DNA from: an uncultured Bacilli bacterium
GTDB lineage: Bacteria; Bacillota_I; Bacilli_A; RFN20; DUOF01
Direction: 5' to 3'
Assembly (NCBI GenBank): GCA_944363575.1
Contig: CALVUJ010000009.1
Location: 1-47,483 of the forward strand
Length of the DNA stretch: 47,483 nt
The notes under the pieces are model-generated. The model did not search any database. It worked only from the letters and a program-made list of their open reading frames with translations, and was not told the DNA's origin. The position numbers and the translations under genes were made by a program. This document shows, in pieces, positions 7,831 through 18,294 of the stretch; position 1 is the stretch's first letter; each line of letters starts with the position of its first letter.

Positions 7831-8440
7831 ATGTGTTTTATGTGATAAAACGATTGAAGATAATTTTAGTAGTTTATTTTTAGAAAAAAATTCTTTTTGT
7901 TATAAGTGTTTTGCTAAGTTTAAAAGAAGAGAGGAAAAGTTTGAAATAGATGGGGTTAAGGGAATTGTTTTATATTGGTATGATGAGTTTTTTAAAGATG
8001 TTTTGTATCAATATAAGGGCTGTTATGATTATTTGTTAAAAGATGTTTTTTTGGGATATTTGTATGAAGATATTAAAAGAAAATATCGTAAATATGTGAT
8101 TGTTTTAGCTCCTTCAAATGAGAATGAAGAAGAAAAAAGAGGGTTTAATCATTTAGAAAATATTTTTTTAGGTGTTAGATTACCGATTGTTAAGTGTTTT
8201 AGTAAGAATAAAAAATGGAAACAGAGTTCTAAAAAAATTGAAGAAAGAAAGGAGGTTCAAAATATTATAAAAATCGACAAAACGTTGTTAAATGGGGTAA
8301 AAAAGGTTTTAATTGTGGATGATGTTATGACTAGTGGTTCGACAATAAAAGCAATGATTAGACAAATACCTTCAAATATTGATAAAAAAGTGCTTGTTTT
8401 GGCTAGCAATTGTCGATTTTTGGCGAACGATTTTAATTGA
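7823..8440 (+). CDS. comFC: ComFC-like phosphoribosyltransferase-fold protein
   Basis: 205 residues. An N-terminal Cys pair set (CVLC, CYKC) suggests zinc binding. The C-terminal PRTase fold shows the PRPP-type motif VLIVDDVMTSGST. ComFC binds ComFA and is needed for DNA uptake in transformable Firmicutes. It overlaps comFA by 8 bp, which indicates translational coupling. It ends in TGA, which supports UGA as a stop in this organism. Confidence 0.9.
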   Translation: MNKCVLCDKTIEDNFSSLFLEKNSFCYKCFAKFKRREEKFEIDGVKGIVLYWYDEFFKDVLYQYKGCYDYLLKDVFLGYLYEDIKRKYRKYVIVLAPSNENEEEKRGFNHLENIFLGVRLPIVKCFSKNKKWKQSSKKIEERKEVQNIIKIDKTLLNGVKKVLIVDDVMTSGSTIKAMIRQIPSNIDKKVLVLASNCRFLANDFN

Positions 8441-8508
8441 ATTTTAGTTTTTAAAATATTAATATTTTTTTGTTGGCATGACCTAAATGGCAGGAAAGGA
8501 TGTATAGT

Positions 8509-8712
8509 ATGACAGGTAAAGTAAAATGGTTTAATGCAAACAAAGGTTATGGTTTTATTAACCGTGGGGAGGGCAATGATATTTTTGTTCATTATAGTCA
8601 AATTGTTCTAGATGGTTATAAAACATTACAAGAAGGTCAAGAAGTAGAGTTTGATGTTCTTGAAACAGACCATGGTTTGCAAGCACAAAATGTTGTAATG
8701 TTAACAAGGTAA
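8509..8712 (+). CDS. Cold-shock domain protein (CspA family)
   Basis: 67 residues from the second ATG (8509), which gives proper spacing from AGGAAAGG (8492-8499) and the normal family start MTGKVKWFN. The RNP1 motif KGYGFI and RNP2-like DIFVHY are present. It is a single-stranded nucleic-acid chaperone. It is a short monocistronic unit closed by a perfect terminator. Confidence 0.95.
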   Translation: MTGKVKWFNANKGYGFINRGEGNDIFVHYSQIVLDGYKTLQEGQEVEFDVLETDHGLQAQNVVMLTR

Positions 8713-8718
8713 GAATAT

Positions 8719-8741
8719 AAGGAGTACTTAGTACTCCTTTT
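8719..8741 (+). terminator. Terminator of csp
   Basis: Perfect AAGGAGTAC / GTACTCCTT stem with loop TTA and a short T run. Confidence 0.85.
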
Positions 8742-8824
8742 AAAATACAAAAGTATTAAAAATATTATAATAAGTTAGTAAATGTTATAAAAAATGTTAA
8801 AATAATAAAGTGAGGAGTGAATTT

Positions 8825-11182
8825 ATGGGTAGTTGGTTAAATAAATTGTTTAGAGTAGATAAAAGGCATATAGCAAGGATAGAGAAAGATTCTTTGGGTG
8901 TTTTGGCATATGAAGAAGAGATGGCTAAGTTAAGCGATGAAGAATTACAAAATAAAACACCTTATTTTCGTAAATTATTAGAAGAAGGAAAAACAATTGA
9001 AGATATTAAATATGAAGCTTATGCCGTAGCGAGAGAAGCTGCAAAAAGAGTTATTGGAGAATTTCCTTATAAAGTTCAAGTTATGGGTGCTCTTGTTTTA
9101 AATGAGGGTGATGTTGCAGAGATGAAAACAGGTGAGGGTAAGACTCTTACGGCAACAATGGCTGTCTACTTAAATGCTTTAGAGGGAAAGGGAGTTCATA
9201 TTATTACTGTTAATGAATACTTAGCAAAACGTGATGCTGAGTGGATGGGTAAAATCTATCGCTTTTTAGGTTTAACTGTAGGAGTTAACTTAAGAGAATT
9301 AACTCCTAGTGAAAAACGTGAAGTTTATAAATGTGATGTAACGTATACGACTAGTAGTGAAGTGGGATTTGATTATTTAAGAGATAACATGGTTCTTTCT
9401 TTAGATAATAAGGTTTTAAGAGGACTTAATTTTGCTTTAGTAGATGAATGCGATTCAATTTTGATTGATGAAGGTAGGACACCTTTAATCATTTCTGGTG
9501 GGAGCAAAGATGTTCATAATTTTTATGTGCAAGCAGATAAGTTTGTTAAGAGTTTAAGGGGTACAGGCCATTATACACTTGATGAAAAAACTAAAAGTGT
9601 TGTGTTAAGTGATTCAGGGGTTCAGTACGCTGAAAGATGTTTTAAATTAGATAACTTATATGCCTTAGAAAATACAGCTTTAGTGCATCATATTAACCAA
9701 GCTTTAAGAGCTAATTACATTATGAAAAGAGATGTTGATTATACGGTAGTTAAAGGTGAAATAATTATTATCGACCAATTTACAGGACGTTTATTACAAG
9801 GAAGAACTTACTCTGATGGTTTACATCAAGCTATTGAAGCTAAGGAAGGTGTTCGCATCAAGCAAGAAACTATTACAATAGCTACCATAACGTATCAAAA
9901 CTTCTTTAGATTGTATACTAAACTTTCAGGTATGACAGGTACTGCTAAAACGGAAGAAGAAGAACTAAAAGAAATATACAATATGAAAGTAGTAGAAATA
10001 CCTACGAATAAACCAATTCAAAGAATTGATGATAATGATTTAGTTTATAATTCGATGGAAGCGAAGTTTAAAGCTCTTATTGAAGAAGTTGTAAGAAGAC
10101 ATGAACTAGGGCAACCAATTCTAGTAGGTACGGCTTCTGTTGAGGTTAGTGAAATTTTATCGGAAAGATTAAAAAGAAAGGGTATTAAACATGAAGTTTT
10201 AAATGCAAAAAATCATGAAAGAGAAGCTGAAATAGTTGCTAAAGCAGGGCAAATGGGTGCTGTTACGATAGCTACTAATATGGCGGGTCGTGGTACTGAT
10301 ATTAAGCTTGGTGAAGGTGTAAAAGAATTAGGTGGATTAGCGGTTCTAGGTAGTGAAAGAAATGATTCAAGGCGTGTTGATAACCAATTAAGAGGTCGTT
10401 CTGGTAGACAAGGCGATCCAGGATATTCTAGATTTTACGTTTCTTTAGAAGATGATTTAATGCGTAGATTTGGCAATTTAAAAGATAATAAAATATTTGC
10501 ATCATTAGGAGATGAGGCAATTGATTCAGGATTAGTTACTAAATTAATATCTAGTGCCCAAGTAAGAGTAGAGGGAGCAGCTTTCGATAATCGTAAGTAT
10601 GTTTTAAAATACGATGAAGTTTTAAGACAACAAAGAGAAATTATGTATAAACAAAGAGATGATATTTTAGGAAGTGAAAATCCTGAGCAAATTATTCATA
10701 ATTTATATAAGAAAACTGCTAGTTATTTAATTGATAATGCCGTTTATTATGTAGATAGTGATCCTACGATTGATTTTGATAAGTTAAAAGAGTTAATAAA
10801 GAAATATTTAAGAATTGATTTAATAGTTAATGAAAGTGAGTATAAAGATTGTTCATTAGAGGAAAATAAAGAAAAATTAAAAGATACTTTATTTAATATG
10901 TTAGTAGAAAAGCATAAAGATATACCTAATGAGCATTTAACTGATATAGAAAGAAAAGTTGCTATTTCTATTGTTGATAAATATTGGACACAACATATTG
11001 ATAATATGTATAAATTACGAGATGGGGTTAACTATATGGCTTATGCACAAGTAGATCCTTTAAATGTATATATAAATGATGGTTATAAAATGTTTGAAAC
11101 GATGGCTAATAATATTGCTTTAGAAGTTACGATGTATACTTTAAATATGAAAATTGTTAAGGTAGAAGAGAGTAAGGTTTAA
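8825..11182 (+). CDS. secA: Preprotein translocase ATPase SecA
   Basis: 785 residues from ATG 8825 (GAGGAGTG site; the frame stays open a few codons further up). SecA powers Sec-dependent export through SecYEG. Visible are the DEAD-motor signature MKTGEGKTLTA, the DECDSILIDEGRTPL box, TNMAGRGTDIKLG and QLRGRSGRQGD. The helical wing and scaffold domains follow. It is shorter than Bacillus SecA because the C-terminal linker and Cys-rich zinc domain that binds SecB or lipids are missing; the protein ends KVEESKV. It starts a housekeeping run, with prfB 1 bp downstream. Confidence 0.98.
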   Translation: MGSWLNKLFRVDKRHIARIEKDSLGVLAYEEEMAKLSDEELQNKTPYFRKLLEEGKTIEDIKYEAYAVAREAAKRVIGEFPYKVQVMGALVLNEGDVAEMKTGEGKTLTATMAVYLNALEGKGVHIITVNEYLAKRDAEWMGKIYRFLGLTVGVNLRELTPSEKREVYKCDVTYTTSSEVGFDYLRDNMVLSLDNKVLRGLNFALVDECDSILIDEGRTPLIISGGSKDVHNFYVQADKFVKSLRGTGHYTLDEKTKSVVLSDSGVQYAERCFKLDNLYALENTALVHHINQALRANYIMKRDVDYTVVKGEIIIIDQFTGRLLQGRTYSDGLHQAIEAKEGVRIKQETITIATITYQNFFRLYTKLSGMTGTAKTEEEELKEIYNMKVVEIPTNKPIQRIDDNDLVYNSMEAKFKALIEEVVRRHELGQPILVGTASVEVSEILSERLKRKGIKHEVLNAKNHEREAEIVAKAGQMGAVTIATNMAGRGTDIKLGEGVKELGGLAVLGSERNDSRRVDNQLRGRSGRQGDPGYSRFYVSLEDDLMRRFGNLKDNKIFASLGDEAIDSGLVTKLISSAQVRVEGAAFDNRKYVLKYDEVLRQQREIMYKQRDDILGSENPEQIIHNLYKKTASYLIDNAVYYVDSDPTIDFDKLKELIKKYLRIDLIVNESEYKDCSLEENKEKLKDTLFNMLVEKHKDIPNEHLTDIERKVAISIVDKYWTQHIDNMYKLRDGVNYMAYAQVDPLNVYINDGYKMFETMANNIALEVTMYTLNMKIVKVEESKV

Positions 11183-11183
11183 G

Positions 11184-12275
11184 ATGGCTAGAGAAGTTTA
11201 TGAATTAAGAGTAAATTATAATTCATCTTTAAAAAGAGTGAATGATTTAAAAGATTGTTTAAAGATCGATTTTCTTTTATGTGAAATTCAAAGACTTGAG
11301 GAAGAAACAAATAAAGAAGATTTTTGGTTAGATAACAAAAAAGCTAAAAAGATTTTAAAGCAAATAAATAAAGATCGCGATAATATAAATTTAATTACTA
11401 GATTAGATAAATGGTATAGTGACATTAAAGAACTATTAGATAGCAATGATCAAGAAATGTTAGAGATGGCAGATGATGAACTTGTTAAAGCTGATGAATT
11501 ACTAGAAAAAATGGAGTTAGAAATTTTACTTAATGGGCCATTTGATAGTAGTCATGCTATTTTAGAGATTCATCCAGGAGCAGGGGGAACAGAGTCACAT
11601 GATTGGGCTGATATGCTTTTTAGAATGTATATAAGATGGTGTGAGAAAAATAATTATAAAGCCGAAATATTAGATTATCTAGCAGGTGAAGAAGCAGGCA
11701 TTAAAAGTGTTACTTTTGAAGTGAGAGGAGAAAATACATATGGCTTATTAAAAGGAGAAAAGGGTGTTCATCGTTTAGTAAGAATATCGCCATTTGATGC
11801 TTCTAAAAGGAGACATACTTCTTTTGCTTCAATAGATGTATCTCCTAAATTTGAAGAAGATATAGAAATTGAAATAAAAGAAGAAGATTTAAGAATTGAT
11901 ACCTATCGAGCAAGTGGAGCAGGAGGGCAACACATCAACAAAACCGATTCAGCCGTTAGAATAACTCATCTTCCTACAGGTATTGTTGTTAGTTGTCAAA
12001 ATCAAAGATCACAAATTCAAAATAAAGAATATTGTATGAATATGTTAAAAGGTAAGTTATATCAAAAAATGCTTTTAGAAAAGAAACAAGAATTAGATAA
12101 AATTAAGGGAGAAAATATGGCTAATGAATGGGGTTCGCAAATTAGATCTTATATTTTTTGCCCATATACGATGGTTAAAGATCATCGAAGTAATTATGAG
12201 GTAAGTGATGTAAAGAAAGTTATGGATGGTGATCTCGATGGGTTCATTAGTGCATATTTGAAAATGAGGGATTAA
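11184..12275 (+). CDS. prfB: Peptide chain release factor 2
   Basis: 363 residues. RF2 releases peptides at UAA and UGA. The stop-codon recognition tripeptide SPF (in RISPFDASKRRHTSF) and the catalytic GGQ (247-249, in SGAGGQHINKTDS) are intact. The N-terminus runs without interruption through the position where most prfB genes carry the CUU-UGA-C programmed +1 frameshift (here KDCLKIDF), so that autoregulation is absent. The gene follows secA by 1 bp, as in many Firmicutes. Confidence 0.97.
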   Translation: MAREVYELRVNYNSSLKRVNDLKDCLKIDFLLCEIQRLEEETNKEDFWLDNKKAKKILKQINKDRDNINLITRLDKWYSDIKELLDSNDQEMLEMADDELVKADELLEKMELEILLNGPFDSSHAILEIHPGAGGTESHDWADMLFRMYIRWCEKNNYKAEILDYLAGEEAGIKSVTFEVRGENTYGLLKGEKGVHRLVRISPFDASKRRHTSFASIDVSPKFEEDIEIEIKEEDLRIDTYRASGAGGQHINKTDSAVRITHLPTGIVVSCQNQRSQIQNKEYCMNMLKGKLYQKMLLEKKQELDKIKGENMANEWGSQIRSYIFCPYTMVKDHRSNYEVSDVKKVMDGDLDGFISAYLKMRD

Positions 12276-12276
12276 A

Positions 12277-13134
12277 ATGAAATTAAAAAATATTTTTCTT
12301 CTTATACTAGGTAATTTTTCTTTAGCATTAGGGACATTTTTGTTTATTTTCCCACATAATATCGTTAATGGAGGCACTAGTGGCATTGCTTTAATTTTGG
12401 AAAACCTTTTTAATTTTGATCCTACTTTAGTTGTTACTATTTTAGTTTGGAGTTTATTTTTTATTGGTTTGTTTACCCTAGGTAAAAAGTTTGCTTTAAA
12501 AACACTTTTATCTACTTTTTTATATCCTTTATTTTTAAATATCTTTAATTATTTACCTTATTTTGAAAGACTTAGTAATGAAGTAAGTAATCCTTTACTT
12601 GCTATTTTTGCTGCAGCTTTTTTAACTGGTTTTGGGATAGGTGTAGCTTATCGAGTAGGAGCATCTACAGGAGGACTAGATGTTATAAGTTTATTATTAA
12701 AAAAATATTTTAATATAAAGTTATCCTTTTCTACTTTAGTAATTGATAGCATTATTATTTTATTTGCTTTATTTAGTCTATCTTTAGAAAGTGCTTTATA
12801 TGGTTTATTATGTGTTATCGTAACTTCGTATATTATTGAAAAAATCACTATTAGTGGCTCATCTAGTTATATGGCACATATCATTAGTGAAAAAGTTTAT
12901 GAGATTAATGATTATTTAAATAATGAATTAGAAAGGGGGACAACTTTAATTGAAGTTAAAGGAGGGCTTACTAAACAAGATAAAATAATGATTGAAGTTG
13001 TTTTTAATGAAAAAGAATATTATGATATTAAACAAAGGATTCATTTAATAGATGATAAGGCTTTTATAAGTATTTATAAGTCAATAAATACTTATGGAGA
13101 AGGATTTGAAAAGATTTTTGTTAGGAGGAAGTAA
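12277..13134 (+). CDS. YitT family membrane protein (DUF161/DUF2179)
   Basis: 285 residues. Five to six hydrophobic helices with the YitT signature IVNGGTSGIALI near residue 30 and the repeat-like GASTGGLDVISLLL near residue 128 form the DUF161 part. The last 90 or so residues are the soluble DUF2179 domain (RGTTLIEVKGGLTKQDKIMI). The family is abundant in Firmicutes and its transported substrate is unknown. It starts 1 bp after prfB and ends 1 bp before the ctpA-like start. Confidence 0.9.
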   Translation: MKLKNIFLLILGNFSLALGTFLFIFPHNIVNGGTSGIALILENLFNFDPTLVVTILVWSLFFIGLFTLGKKFALKTLLSTFLYPLFLNIFNYLPYFERLSNEVSNPLLAIFAAAFLTGFGIGVAYRVGASTGGLDVISLLLKKYFNIKLSFSTLVIDSIIILFALFSLSLESALYGLLCVIVTSYIIEKITISGSSSYMAHIISEKVYEINDYLNNELERGTTLIEVKGGLTKQDKIMIEVVFNEKEYYDIKQRIHLIDDKAFISIYKSINTYGEGFEKIFVRRK

Positions 13135-13135
13135 T

Positions 13136-14551
13136 ATGGAGGATATTGTTGATTATTCTAAAAAATTAAAGGAAGAAAGTAAGAAGTTTAAAAAGATTTT
13201 GATAATTGCGATAGTAGTAGTAACTATTTTTGCTTTTTCATTTGGCTTTTATGTTTCGTATAGTATTAAGGATAATGAAGATAGTGATTATTCTAGTAAA
13301 TTAGATACGATTTATGAGATTTTAAAAGATGAATGGTATTATGGAAAAGAAGATGAAAACATTGAAAAAACACTTATTGATAGAGCTATATATGGTATGT
13401 TAGACACTGATAAAGATCCACATACTAGATATCTTACTTCTCTAGGATCATTAGCAAGTTCTTATGAGGGGTTAGGAATTTCTGTTAGTGAATACAAAGA
13501 ATATTTTGTTATTAAAGAAGTTTCTTCAAAAGTTAATATAGATTCAGGATTTAAAATAGGGGATATTTTAAAGTCGATTGATGGAGTGGATTTGGCTAAT
13601 AAAAGTAGTGAAGATATTAAATCTTTGATTGAGAACAAAAACCAAGTAGCGGTTGTTGTAGAAAGAGATGGTAGTGAAGTAAATCTAACAGGATACGTTA
13701 CAACATATACCCCAGTGACAGTATTTAAAGATTTTTCTTATAGTAATGAACTGGCTTATATTCAAATAACGGAATTTGCTAGAGACACTAGTTTATTCCT
13801 AGATGAATATTTAAAGGAAGCAAAAGAAAAAGGATACAATAAACTTATTTTGGATTTAAGGGATAATCCAGGTGGGTATATTAGTAGTGTAGTAGAATGT
13901 GCGGATTTATTTTTAGAAAAAGATAAATCTGTTATAACTACTAAAGATAAAGAAGATAATAGCTATACATATAAAACTAGTAGTAATGATAAGTATCAAT
14001 TTTCTAAAATTATTATTTTAATCAACAATAATAGTGCGAGTGGAGCAGAAGCATTATCAGCAGCCCTTAATGAGCAACTAGGAGATATTGTTGATTTAGT
14101 GGGGGTAACTACTTATGGCAAAGGTAGTGCTCAAAAAATGATCTATTTTACTGATGGGACATATTTCAATTATACATATGCTTTATGGTTTACTCCAAAT
14201 AATAATTCAATTAATAAAGTGGGAGTAACACCAGAAGTTGCTTATACAGGCACAGGCATTCATCTATTATCTTTTTCTAAAACAACTTTAAAGAAAAATG
14301 ATTACGGAGCAAACGTTGCTAATTTACAAAACATTTTAAAAGAGCTAGGTTACTATAATGGAGAAGTGCATAGTTTCTATAGCGAAGAAGTAGAAACTGC
14401 TGTGAAAGCTTTTCAACATGATCAAGGAATAAGCGAAACGGGAGAATTAGATGCTTTAACAATTCGTTATATTTTAGCTTTATATCATGATAGTCAAGTA
14501 CTAGATTATCTTAATGAAGTCAATTGGGTTATAAACAATTATAGAAATTAG
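13136..14551 (+). CDS. S41 family carboxyl-terminal processing protease
   Basis: 471 residues from ATG 13136 (AGGAGGAAG site inside yitT). A cytoplasmic tail is followed by one membrane helix (about 20-42), a PDZ domain (about 100-190), the S41 serine protease domain and a C-terminal peptidoglycan-binding domain ([27 protein letters not shown]). The catalytic Ser in NSASGAEAL and the Lys in TYGKGSAQ form the Ser-Lys dyad. CtpA/CtpB proteases cleave extracytoplasmic proteins; in Bacillus CtpB acts in sporulation signalling, which would fit the cotJ genes here. Confidence 0.93.
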   Translation: MEDIVDYSKKLKEESKKFKKILIIAIVVVTIFAFSFGFYVSYSIKDNEDSDYSSKLDTIYEILKDEWYYGKEDENIEKTLIDRAIYGMLDTDKDPHTRYLTSLGSLASSYEGLGISVSEYKEYFVIKEVSSKVNIDSGFKIGDILKSIDGVDLANKSSEDIKSLIENKNQVAVVVERDGSEVNLTGYVTTYTPVTVFKDFSYSNELAYIQITEFARDTSLFLDEYLKEAKEKGYNKLILDLRDNPGGYISSVVECADLFLEKDKSVITTKDKEDNSYTYKTSSNDKYQFSKIIILINNNSASGAEALSAALNEQLGDIVDLVGVTTYGKGSAQKMIYFTDGTYFNYTYALWFTPNNNSINKVGVTPEVAYTGTGIHLLSFSKTTLKKNDYGANVANLQNILKELGYYNGEVHSFYSEEVETAVKAFQHDQGISETGELDALTIRYILALYHDSQVLDYLNEVNWVINNYRN

Positions 14552-14559
14552 GTGAGTTT

Positions 14560-16533
14560 ATGTTTGAATTAGAATCGAAATATTCACCTTCTATTGATCA
14601 AAGAAAGGCTATTGATAAATTAGTAGAAGGAATTAAGGAAAATAAGAGATATCAAGTGCTACTAGGGGCTACCGGTACAGGGAAAACATTTACGATGTGC
14701 AATGTTATTCAAAAAGTAAACAAACCGACGATTGTTATGGCTCACAATAAAACTCTAGCAGGGCAATTATATGCTGAAATTAAAGAGTTTTTTCCTCATA
14801 ATAGAGTAGAGTACTTTATCTCAAACTTTGATTTTTATCAACCAGAAGCTTATCTTCCTAAAACCGACACATATATTGATAAAAATGCTTTAACTAATCA
14901 AGAAATTGAAATGATGAGAAGTAGTGCGATTAACTCTGCTCTTTCTAGAAAAGATACCATCATTGTTGCTTCGGTAGCAGCCATCTATGGGTTAAATGAT
15001 CCTGAGGAATATAATGCTTTAATCTTTGATTTAGTACAAGGAGAAACAATTAACCGTCAAGAGTTATTTGCTAAACTTGTAGAAGCACAATATACTAGAA
15101 ATGATATTGAACTAGCACCTGGAACTTTTCGAGCAAGAGGAGATAACATTGAAATAGCACCAGCTTCAACAACAGATTTTATTATACGTGTAGAACTTTT
15201 TGAAGATGAAGTAGAAAGAATATGTGAAGTAGATTCTCTTACTGGGAAAGTACAAAATGCCTATAAAAGATATCCAATATATCCAGCTTACACTTATTCA
15301 TCAAGAAAAGAAAGAATCTTAAAAGCTATTGAGCCGATTAAAGAAGAATTAAAAGAAAGATTAAAATACTTTAAAGATAACAATAAACTATTAGAAGCTG
15401 AAAGATTAGAGCAAAGAACAAATCACGATTTAGAGTCTTTAAAAGAATTAGGCATATGCCCAGGAATCGAAAACTACAGTGCTCAAATTGATGGTAGAAA
15501 GCCAGGGGAAACGCCATATACCTTATTTGATTATATTGGTGATGATTATATGATTATTATAGATGAGTCGCATGTTTCTTTACCACAAATAAGAGGAATG
15601 TATAATGGTGATCGTTCTAGAAAAGAAACTTTAGTCGAATATGGGTTCAGATTACCAAGTGCTTTAGATAATCGTCCTTTAAAATTTAATGAGTTTGAGA
15701 AGAAGGGAAATAATATTATTTTTGTAAGTGCTACTCCTGGTGATTATGAACTTGAGAAGGTAAATGGGGAAGTAGTAGAGCAAATTATTAGGCCAACAGG
15801 TTTAATTGATCCAGAAGTAATTGTTAAACCAAGAAAAAATCAAATTGATGATATTATAAATCAAATTAATAAACGACTTCATGATAATGAAAGAGTATTA
15901 ATTACTACTTTAACGATTAGAATGGCGGAAGATTTAACTAGTTATTTAAAAGATAAAGGTTATAAAGTAGCTTATCTTCATAGTGAAACCAAGACCTTAG
16001 AAAGAACTCAAATAATTTATGAATTAAGAAAGGGAAAGTATGATATTTTAGTAGGAATTAATCTTTTAAGAGAAGGGTTGGATATTCCTGAAGTTTCTCT
16101 TATTTTAATTTTAGATGCGGATAAAGAAGGTTTTTTAAGATCAAGTAGATCTTTAATTCAAATTATTGGTAGAGCTTCTAGAAACGAACATGGGCAAGTT
16201 ATCATGTATGCCGATAGTGTTACGGAGTCTATGAAAGAAGCAATTGAAGAAACTAATCGTCGAAGAACTATTCAAATGCAATATAATGAGGAAAACAATA
16301 TAATTCCTAAAACAATTATTAAAGAAATAAAAGAACCAATTAAAATTAAAGAGGACTATAAGGAATATGTTAATTCTAAGAGTAATAGAATAAATAAAAA
16401 ACAAAAAGAACAATTTATAAAAGATTTAGAAAAGGAAATGAAAGAAGCTGCAAAATCTTTAGATTTTGAAAGAGCAGCAGAACTAAGAGATATTATTTTA
16501 GAGTTGAAGAGTGAAATAAGTCCTAATTACTAG
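14560..16533 (+). CDS. uvrB: Excinuclease ABC subunit B
   Basis: 657 residues, full length. UvrB is the damage-verification helicase of nucleotide excision repair. Walker [11 protein letters not shown], the beta-hairpin region [14 protein letters not shown], the DESH box ([12 protein letters not shown]), SATPGDYEL, and the C-terminal UVR motif that binds UvrC ([20 protein letters not shown]) are all visible. It is 8 bp after the protease gene. uvrA is not in the window. Confidence 0.98.
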   Translation: MFELESKYSPSIDQRKAIDKLVEGIKENKRYQVLLGATGTGKTFTMCNVIQKVNKPTIVMAHNKTLAGQLYAEIKEFFPHNRVEYFISNFDFYQPEAYLPKTDTYIDKNALTNQEIEMMRSSAINSALSRKDTIIVASVAAIYGLNDPEEYNALIFDLVQGETINRQELFAKLVEAQYTRNDIELAPGTFRARGDNIEIAPASTTDFIIRVELFEDEVERICEVDSLTGKVQNAYKRYPIYPAYTYSSRKERILKAIEPIKEELKERLKYFKDNNKLLEAERLEQRTNHDLESLKELGICPGIENYSAQIDGRKPGETPYTLFDYIGDDYMIIIDESHVSLPQIRGMYNGDRSRKETLVEYGFRLPSALDNRPLKFNEFEKKGNNIIFVSATPGDYELEKVNGEVVEQIIRPTGLIDPEVIVKPRKNQIDDIINQINKRLHDNERVLITTLTIRMAEDLTSYLKDKGYKVAYLHSETKTLERTQIIYELRKGKYDILVGINLLREGLDIPEVSLILILDADKEGFLRSSRSLIQIIGRASRNEHGQVIMYADSVTESMKEAIEETNRRRTIQMQYNEENNIIPKTIIKEIKEPIKIKEDYKEYVNSKSNRINKKQKEQFIKDLEKEMKEAAKSLDFERAAELRDIILELKSEISPNY

Positions 16534-16551
16534 TTTGTAAATATAAAGTGA

Positions 16552-16560
16552 TGTTATAAT
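16552..16560 (+). promoter_or_regulatory. Extended -10 promoter for the redox lipoprotein operon
   Basis: TG-T-TATAAT, an extended -10 element just after uvrB and 20 bp before the YcxB-like start. No clear -35. The same TGTTATAAT sequence precedes secG. Confidence 0.5.
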
Positions 16561-16579
16561 TAGGTAGGAGGGGTATACG

Positions 16580-17062
16580 ATGAAACTAAATAAACATGAG
16601 TATGAGAAAATGCTTAGAGAATTAAATGTTAATAAAAATAAATGGGTTATCATTATTGGTTCGTTGCTTGCTGGTCTGCTTTGTTTTTCTATTAATTTTA
16701 TGATTGTTAAAGAAATGTACATTTCTATTACAATTGGCTTTTTTGGTTTAATTATATTTGCATGGACCTTTATTAATATTGTAGAAAATAATGCAAAAAA
16801 AGCATATTTAGTTAATAGAGTAAAATCAGTAGAGATATTGATTGAAGAAGATAAAATAATTGAAAAAGTTATTAGGGAAAATGGTGAAGAAAGTGTTGGA
16901 GAGTATAAATACGAAGACATTATAAAAATAAGAAATGATAGGAATAATTTTTATTTATATATTGATAAAAAGTCAGCACTTGTCATTGATAAGAAAAAGC
17001 TAGATAATATAATTGAGTTTAAGAAAACATTAAAGACAAAATGTACTTCTATAAAAAGATAA
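16580..17062 (+). CDS. YcxB-like two-helix membrane protein
   Basis: 160 residues. A short basic N-terminus, two adjacent membrane helices (about 23-43 and 50-68), then a soluble C-terminal domain with EYKYEDIIKIRNDRNNFYLY and SALVIDKKKL. That domain is the usual YcxB-like C-terminal signature of unknown function. It has an AGGAGGGG ribosome site and is the first gene of a tight run with three redox lipoproteins. Confidence 0.7.
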   Translation: MKLNKHEYEKMLRELNVNKNKWVIIIGSLLAGLLCFSINFMIVKEMYISITIGFFGLIIFAWTFINIVENNAKKAYLVNRVKSVEILIEEDKIIEKVIRENGEESVGEYKYEDIIKIRNDRNNFYLYIDKKSALVIDKKKLDNIIEFKKTLKTKCTSIKR

Positions 17063-17073
17063 GAGGTGATATG

Positions 17074-17580
17074 ATGAAAAAATTTATTAGTGCTTTTTTA
17101 ATGTGTTTATGTTTGTTTGGGTGTGGGTGTAAAAATGTTAAAGTAAAAATTGATTATGTAGGAATGCCAACGGCGAGCGAAAGTTCTACTTATTTGTATG
17201 AGAATTATGGATTGTTATCACATGAATTAAAGGACACTAGTGAGTATGATATAAAAATTGAAAATAAAGATAATTTTTTGTTATTCGTTTATAGTGAAGA
17301 ATGTTATGGTTGTAGTTTGTTAGCACCAGCTTTAAAAGAATATGTTAATGAAAATTCATTAGCTATTTACACTATTAGTAGTCAAAAGATTAATAATCAT
17401 TCTTTATATAAAGAATATGGTATAAGAGATACCCCTTATTTAGTTTTAATAGATGAAGGAGAACTTGTTTATAAAGAACTTGTTTTATTAGAAAATAAAC
17501 CAGAAGAAAATATCAAATGGGTTGAAAAATGGATGGAAAATCATATAGAATGGAGTGTTAAAAATGAAGAAAATAATTAG
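17074..17580 (+). CDS. Thioredoxin-like lipoprotein with CYGC motif
   Basis: 168 residues from the second of two adjacent ATGs, which better fits the AGAGGTG site. A lipoprotein signal peptide ends in a LFGC lipobox (Cys17), so the protein should be tethered outside the membrane. Residues 65-135 look like a thioredoxin fold: NFLLFVYSEECYGC with the CxxC at 77-80, and the cis-Pro segment RDTPYLVLI. The active-site pair CYGC differs from thioredoxin CGPC, so reducing or oxidising preference cannot be inferred. Its 3' end overlaps the next lipoprotein gene by 17 bp. Confidence 0.8.
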   Translation: MKKFISAFLMCLCLFGCGCKNVKVKIDYVGMPTASESSTYLYENYGLLSHELKDTSEYDIKIENKDNFLLFVYSEECYGCSLLAPALKEYVNENSLAIYTISSQKINNHSLYKEYGIRDTPYLVLIDEGELVYKELVLLENKPEENIKWVEKWMENHIEWSVKNEENN

Positions 17581-18292
17581 TTTATTAAGTGTATGTGTTA
17601 TAGCTGCTATTTTGTGTTGTTCATGTGGGAAAGTAAAAGTTCCAAGTGCAAGTGATGGTTCTTTTGATATGGTAAGTCAATCTTTTGGGGTGGACAAAAA
17701 TGTCAATATTGAAACAATTGATAAATATTTGAATTTAGATAACGTAGTGTATCGTGATATGCGTTTATTAGTTGACTCACAAGGTTATGATGGGTTAACT
17801 GCTACTAGTAGTGGAATGCTTACTGCTACAATTGAAGGGTTTAGAGTTTCTCCTCTACCATATATTGCTAACTTATGGGAAGGCATGTTACCTCCACCAG
17901 TTTTAGAAAACCCTATCACTATAGATTATACTCCTTTATATAATATTGAATGGGAAAATGATGGAACAATTGCTAGCATTACAGCGAACTATGAAGAATC
18001 CAATTATGTTTTAGAAGAAGTCTTCCCTAAAGATAAATTAATCTTCTTAATGTGTGGTGGTGGAGGATATGCTTGGATGACTAAACAAATTTTAGTTAAA
18101 CTAGGCTATGATTCTACAAAAATATATAACATTGGCGGATATTGGGCTTATACAGGAGATCATAAAGTAGAGTTAGTTTCTTACTATGATAAAAATAATA
18201 ATGGAGCATATGAGGGAAATTACTATTCTTTTTATAAAGCAGACTATATGGCTATTGATAGTGTTTTACCTTTATTAACAAAGAAAGGTTAA
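17564..18292 (+). CDS. Rhodanese-like lipoprotein
   Basis: 242 residues from ATG 17564. A lipoprotein signal peptide ends in a Cys cluster (CCSC; Cys21 likely lipidated). The rest resembles a rhodanese domain with a large insertion: VVYRDMRL at 61-68 stands where the usual Y-x-D-x-R begins. The active-site loop is FLMCGGGGYA (Cys164), followed by GYDSTKIYNIGGYW. Cys164 could carry a persulfide or other oxidised sulfur. It overlaps the upstream thioredoxin-like gene and lies 2 bp before the FMN-binding gene, so the three are almost certainly co-expressed. Confidence 0.75.
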   Translation: MKKIISLLSVCVIAAILCCSCGKVKVPSASDGSFDMVSQSFGVDKNVNIETIDKYLNLDNVVYRDMRLLVDSQGYDGLTATSSGMLTATIEGFRVSPLPYIANLWEGMLPPPVLENPITIDYTPLYNIEWENDGTIASITANYEESNYVLEEVFPKDKLIFLMCGGGGYAWMTKQILVKLGYDSTKIYNIGGYWAYTGDHKVELVSYYDKNNNGAYEGNYYSFYKADYMAIDSVLPLLTKKG

Positions 18293-18294
18293 TT

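Noticed and set aside
7823-8440. UGA reassigned to Trp, as in mycoplasmas
   Set aside because: comFC and the Asp23 gene end in TGA, the translated genes show normal Trp codons, and RF2 is present.
11184-11300. Hidden programmed frameshift in prfB
   Set aside because: The frame is continuous from a good ATG and no CUU-UGA-C site is present.
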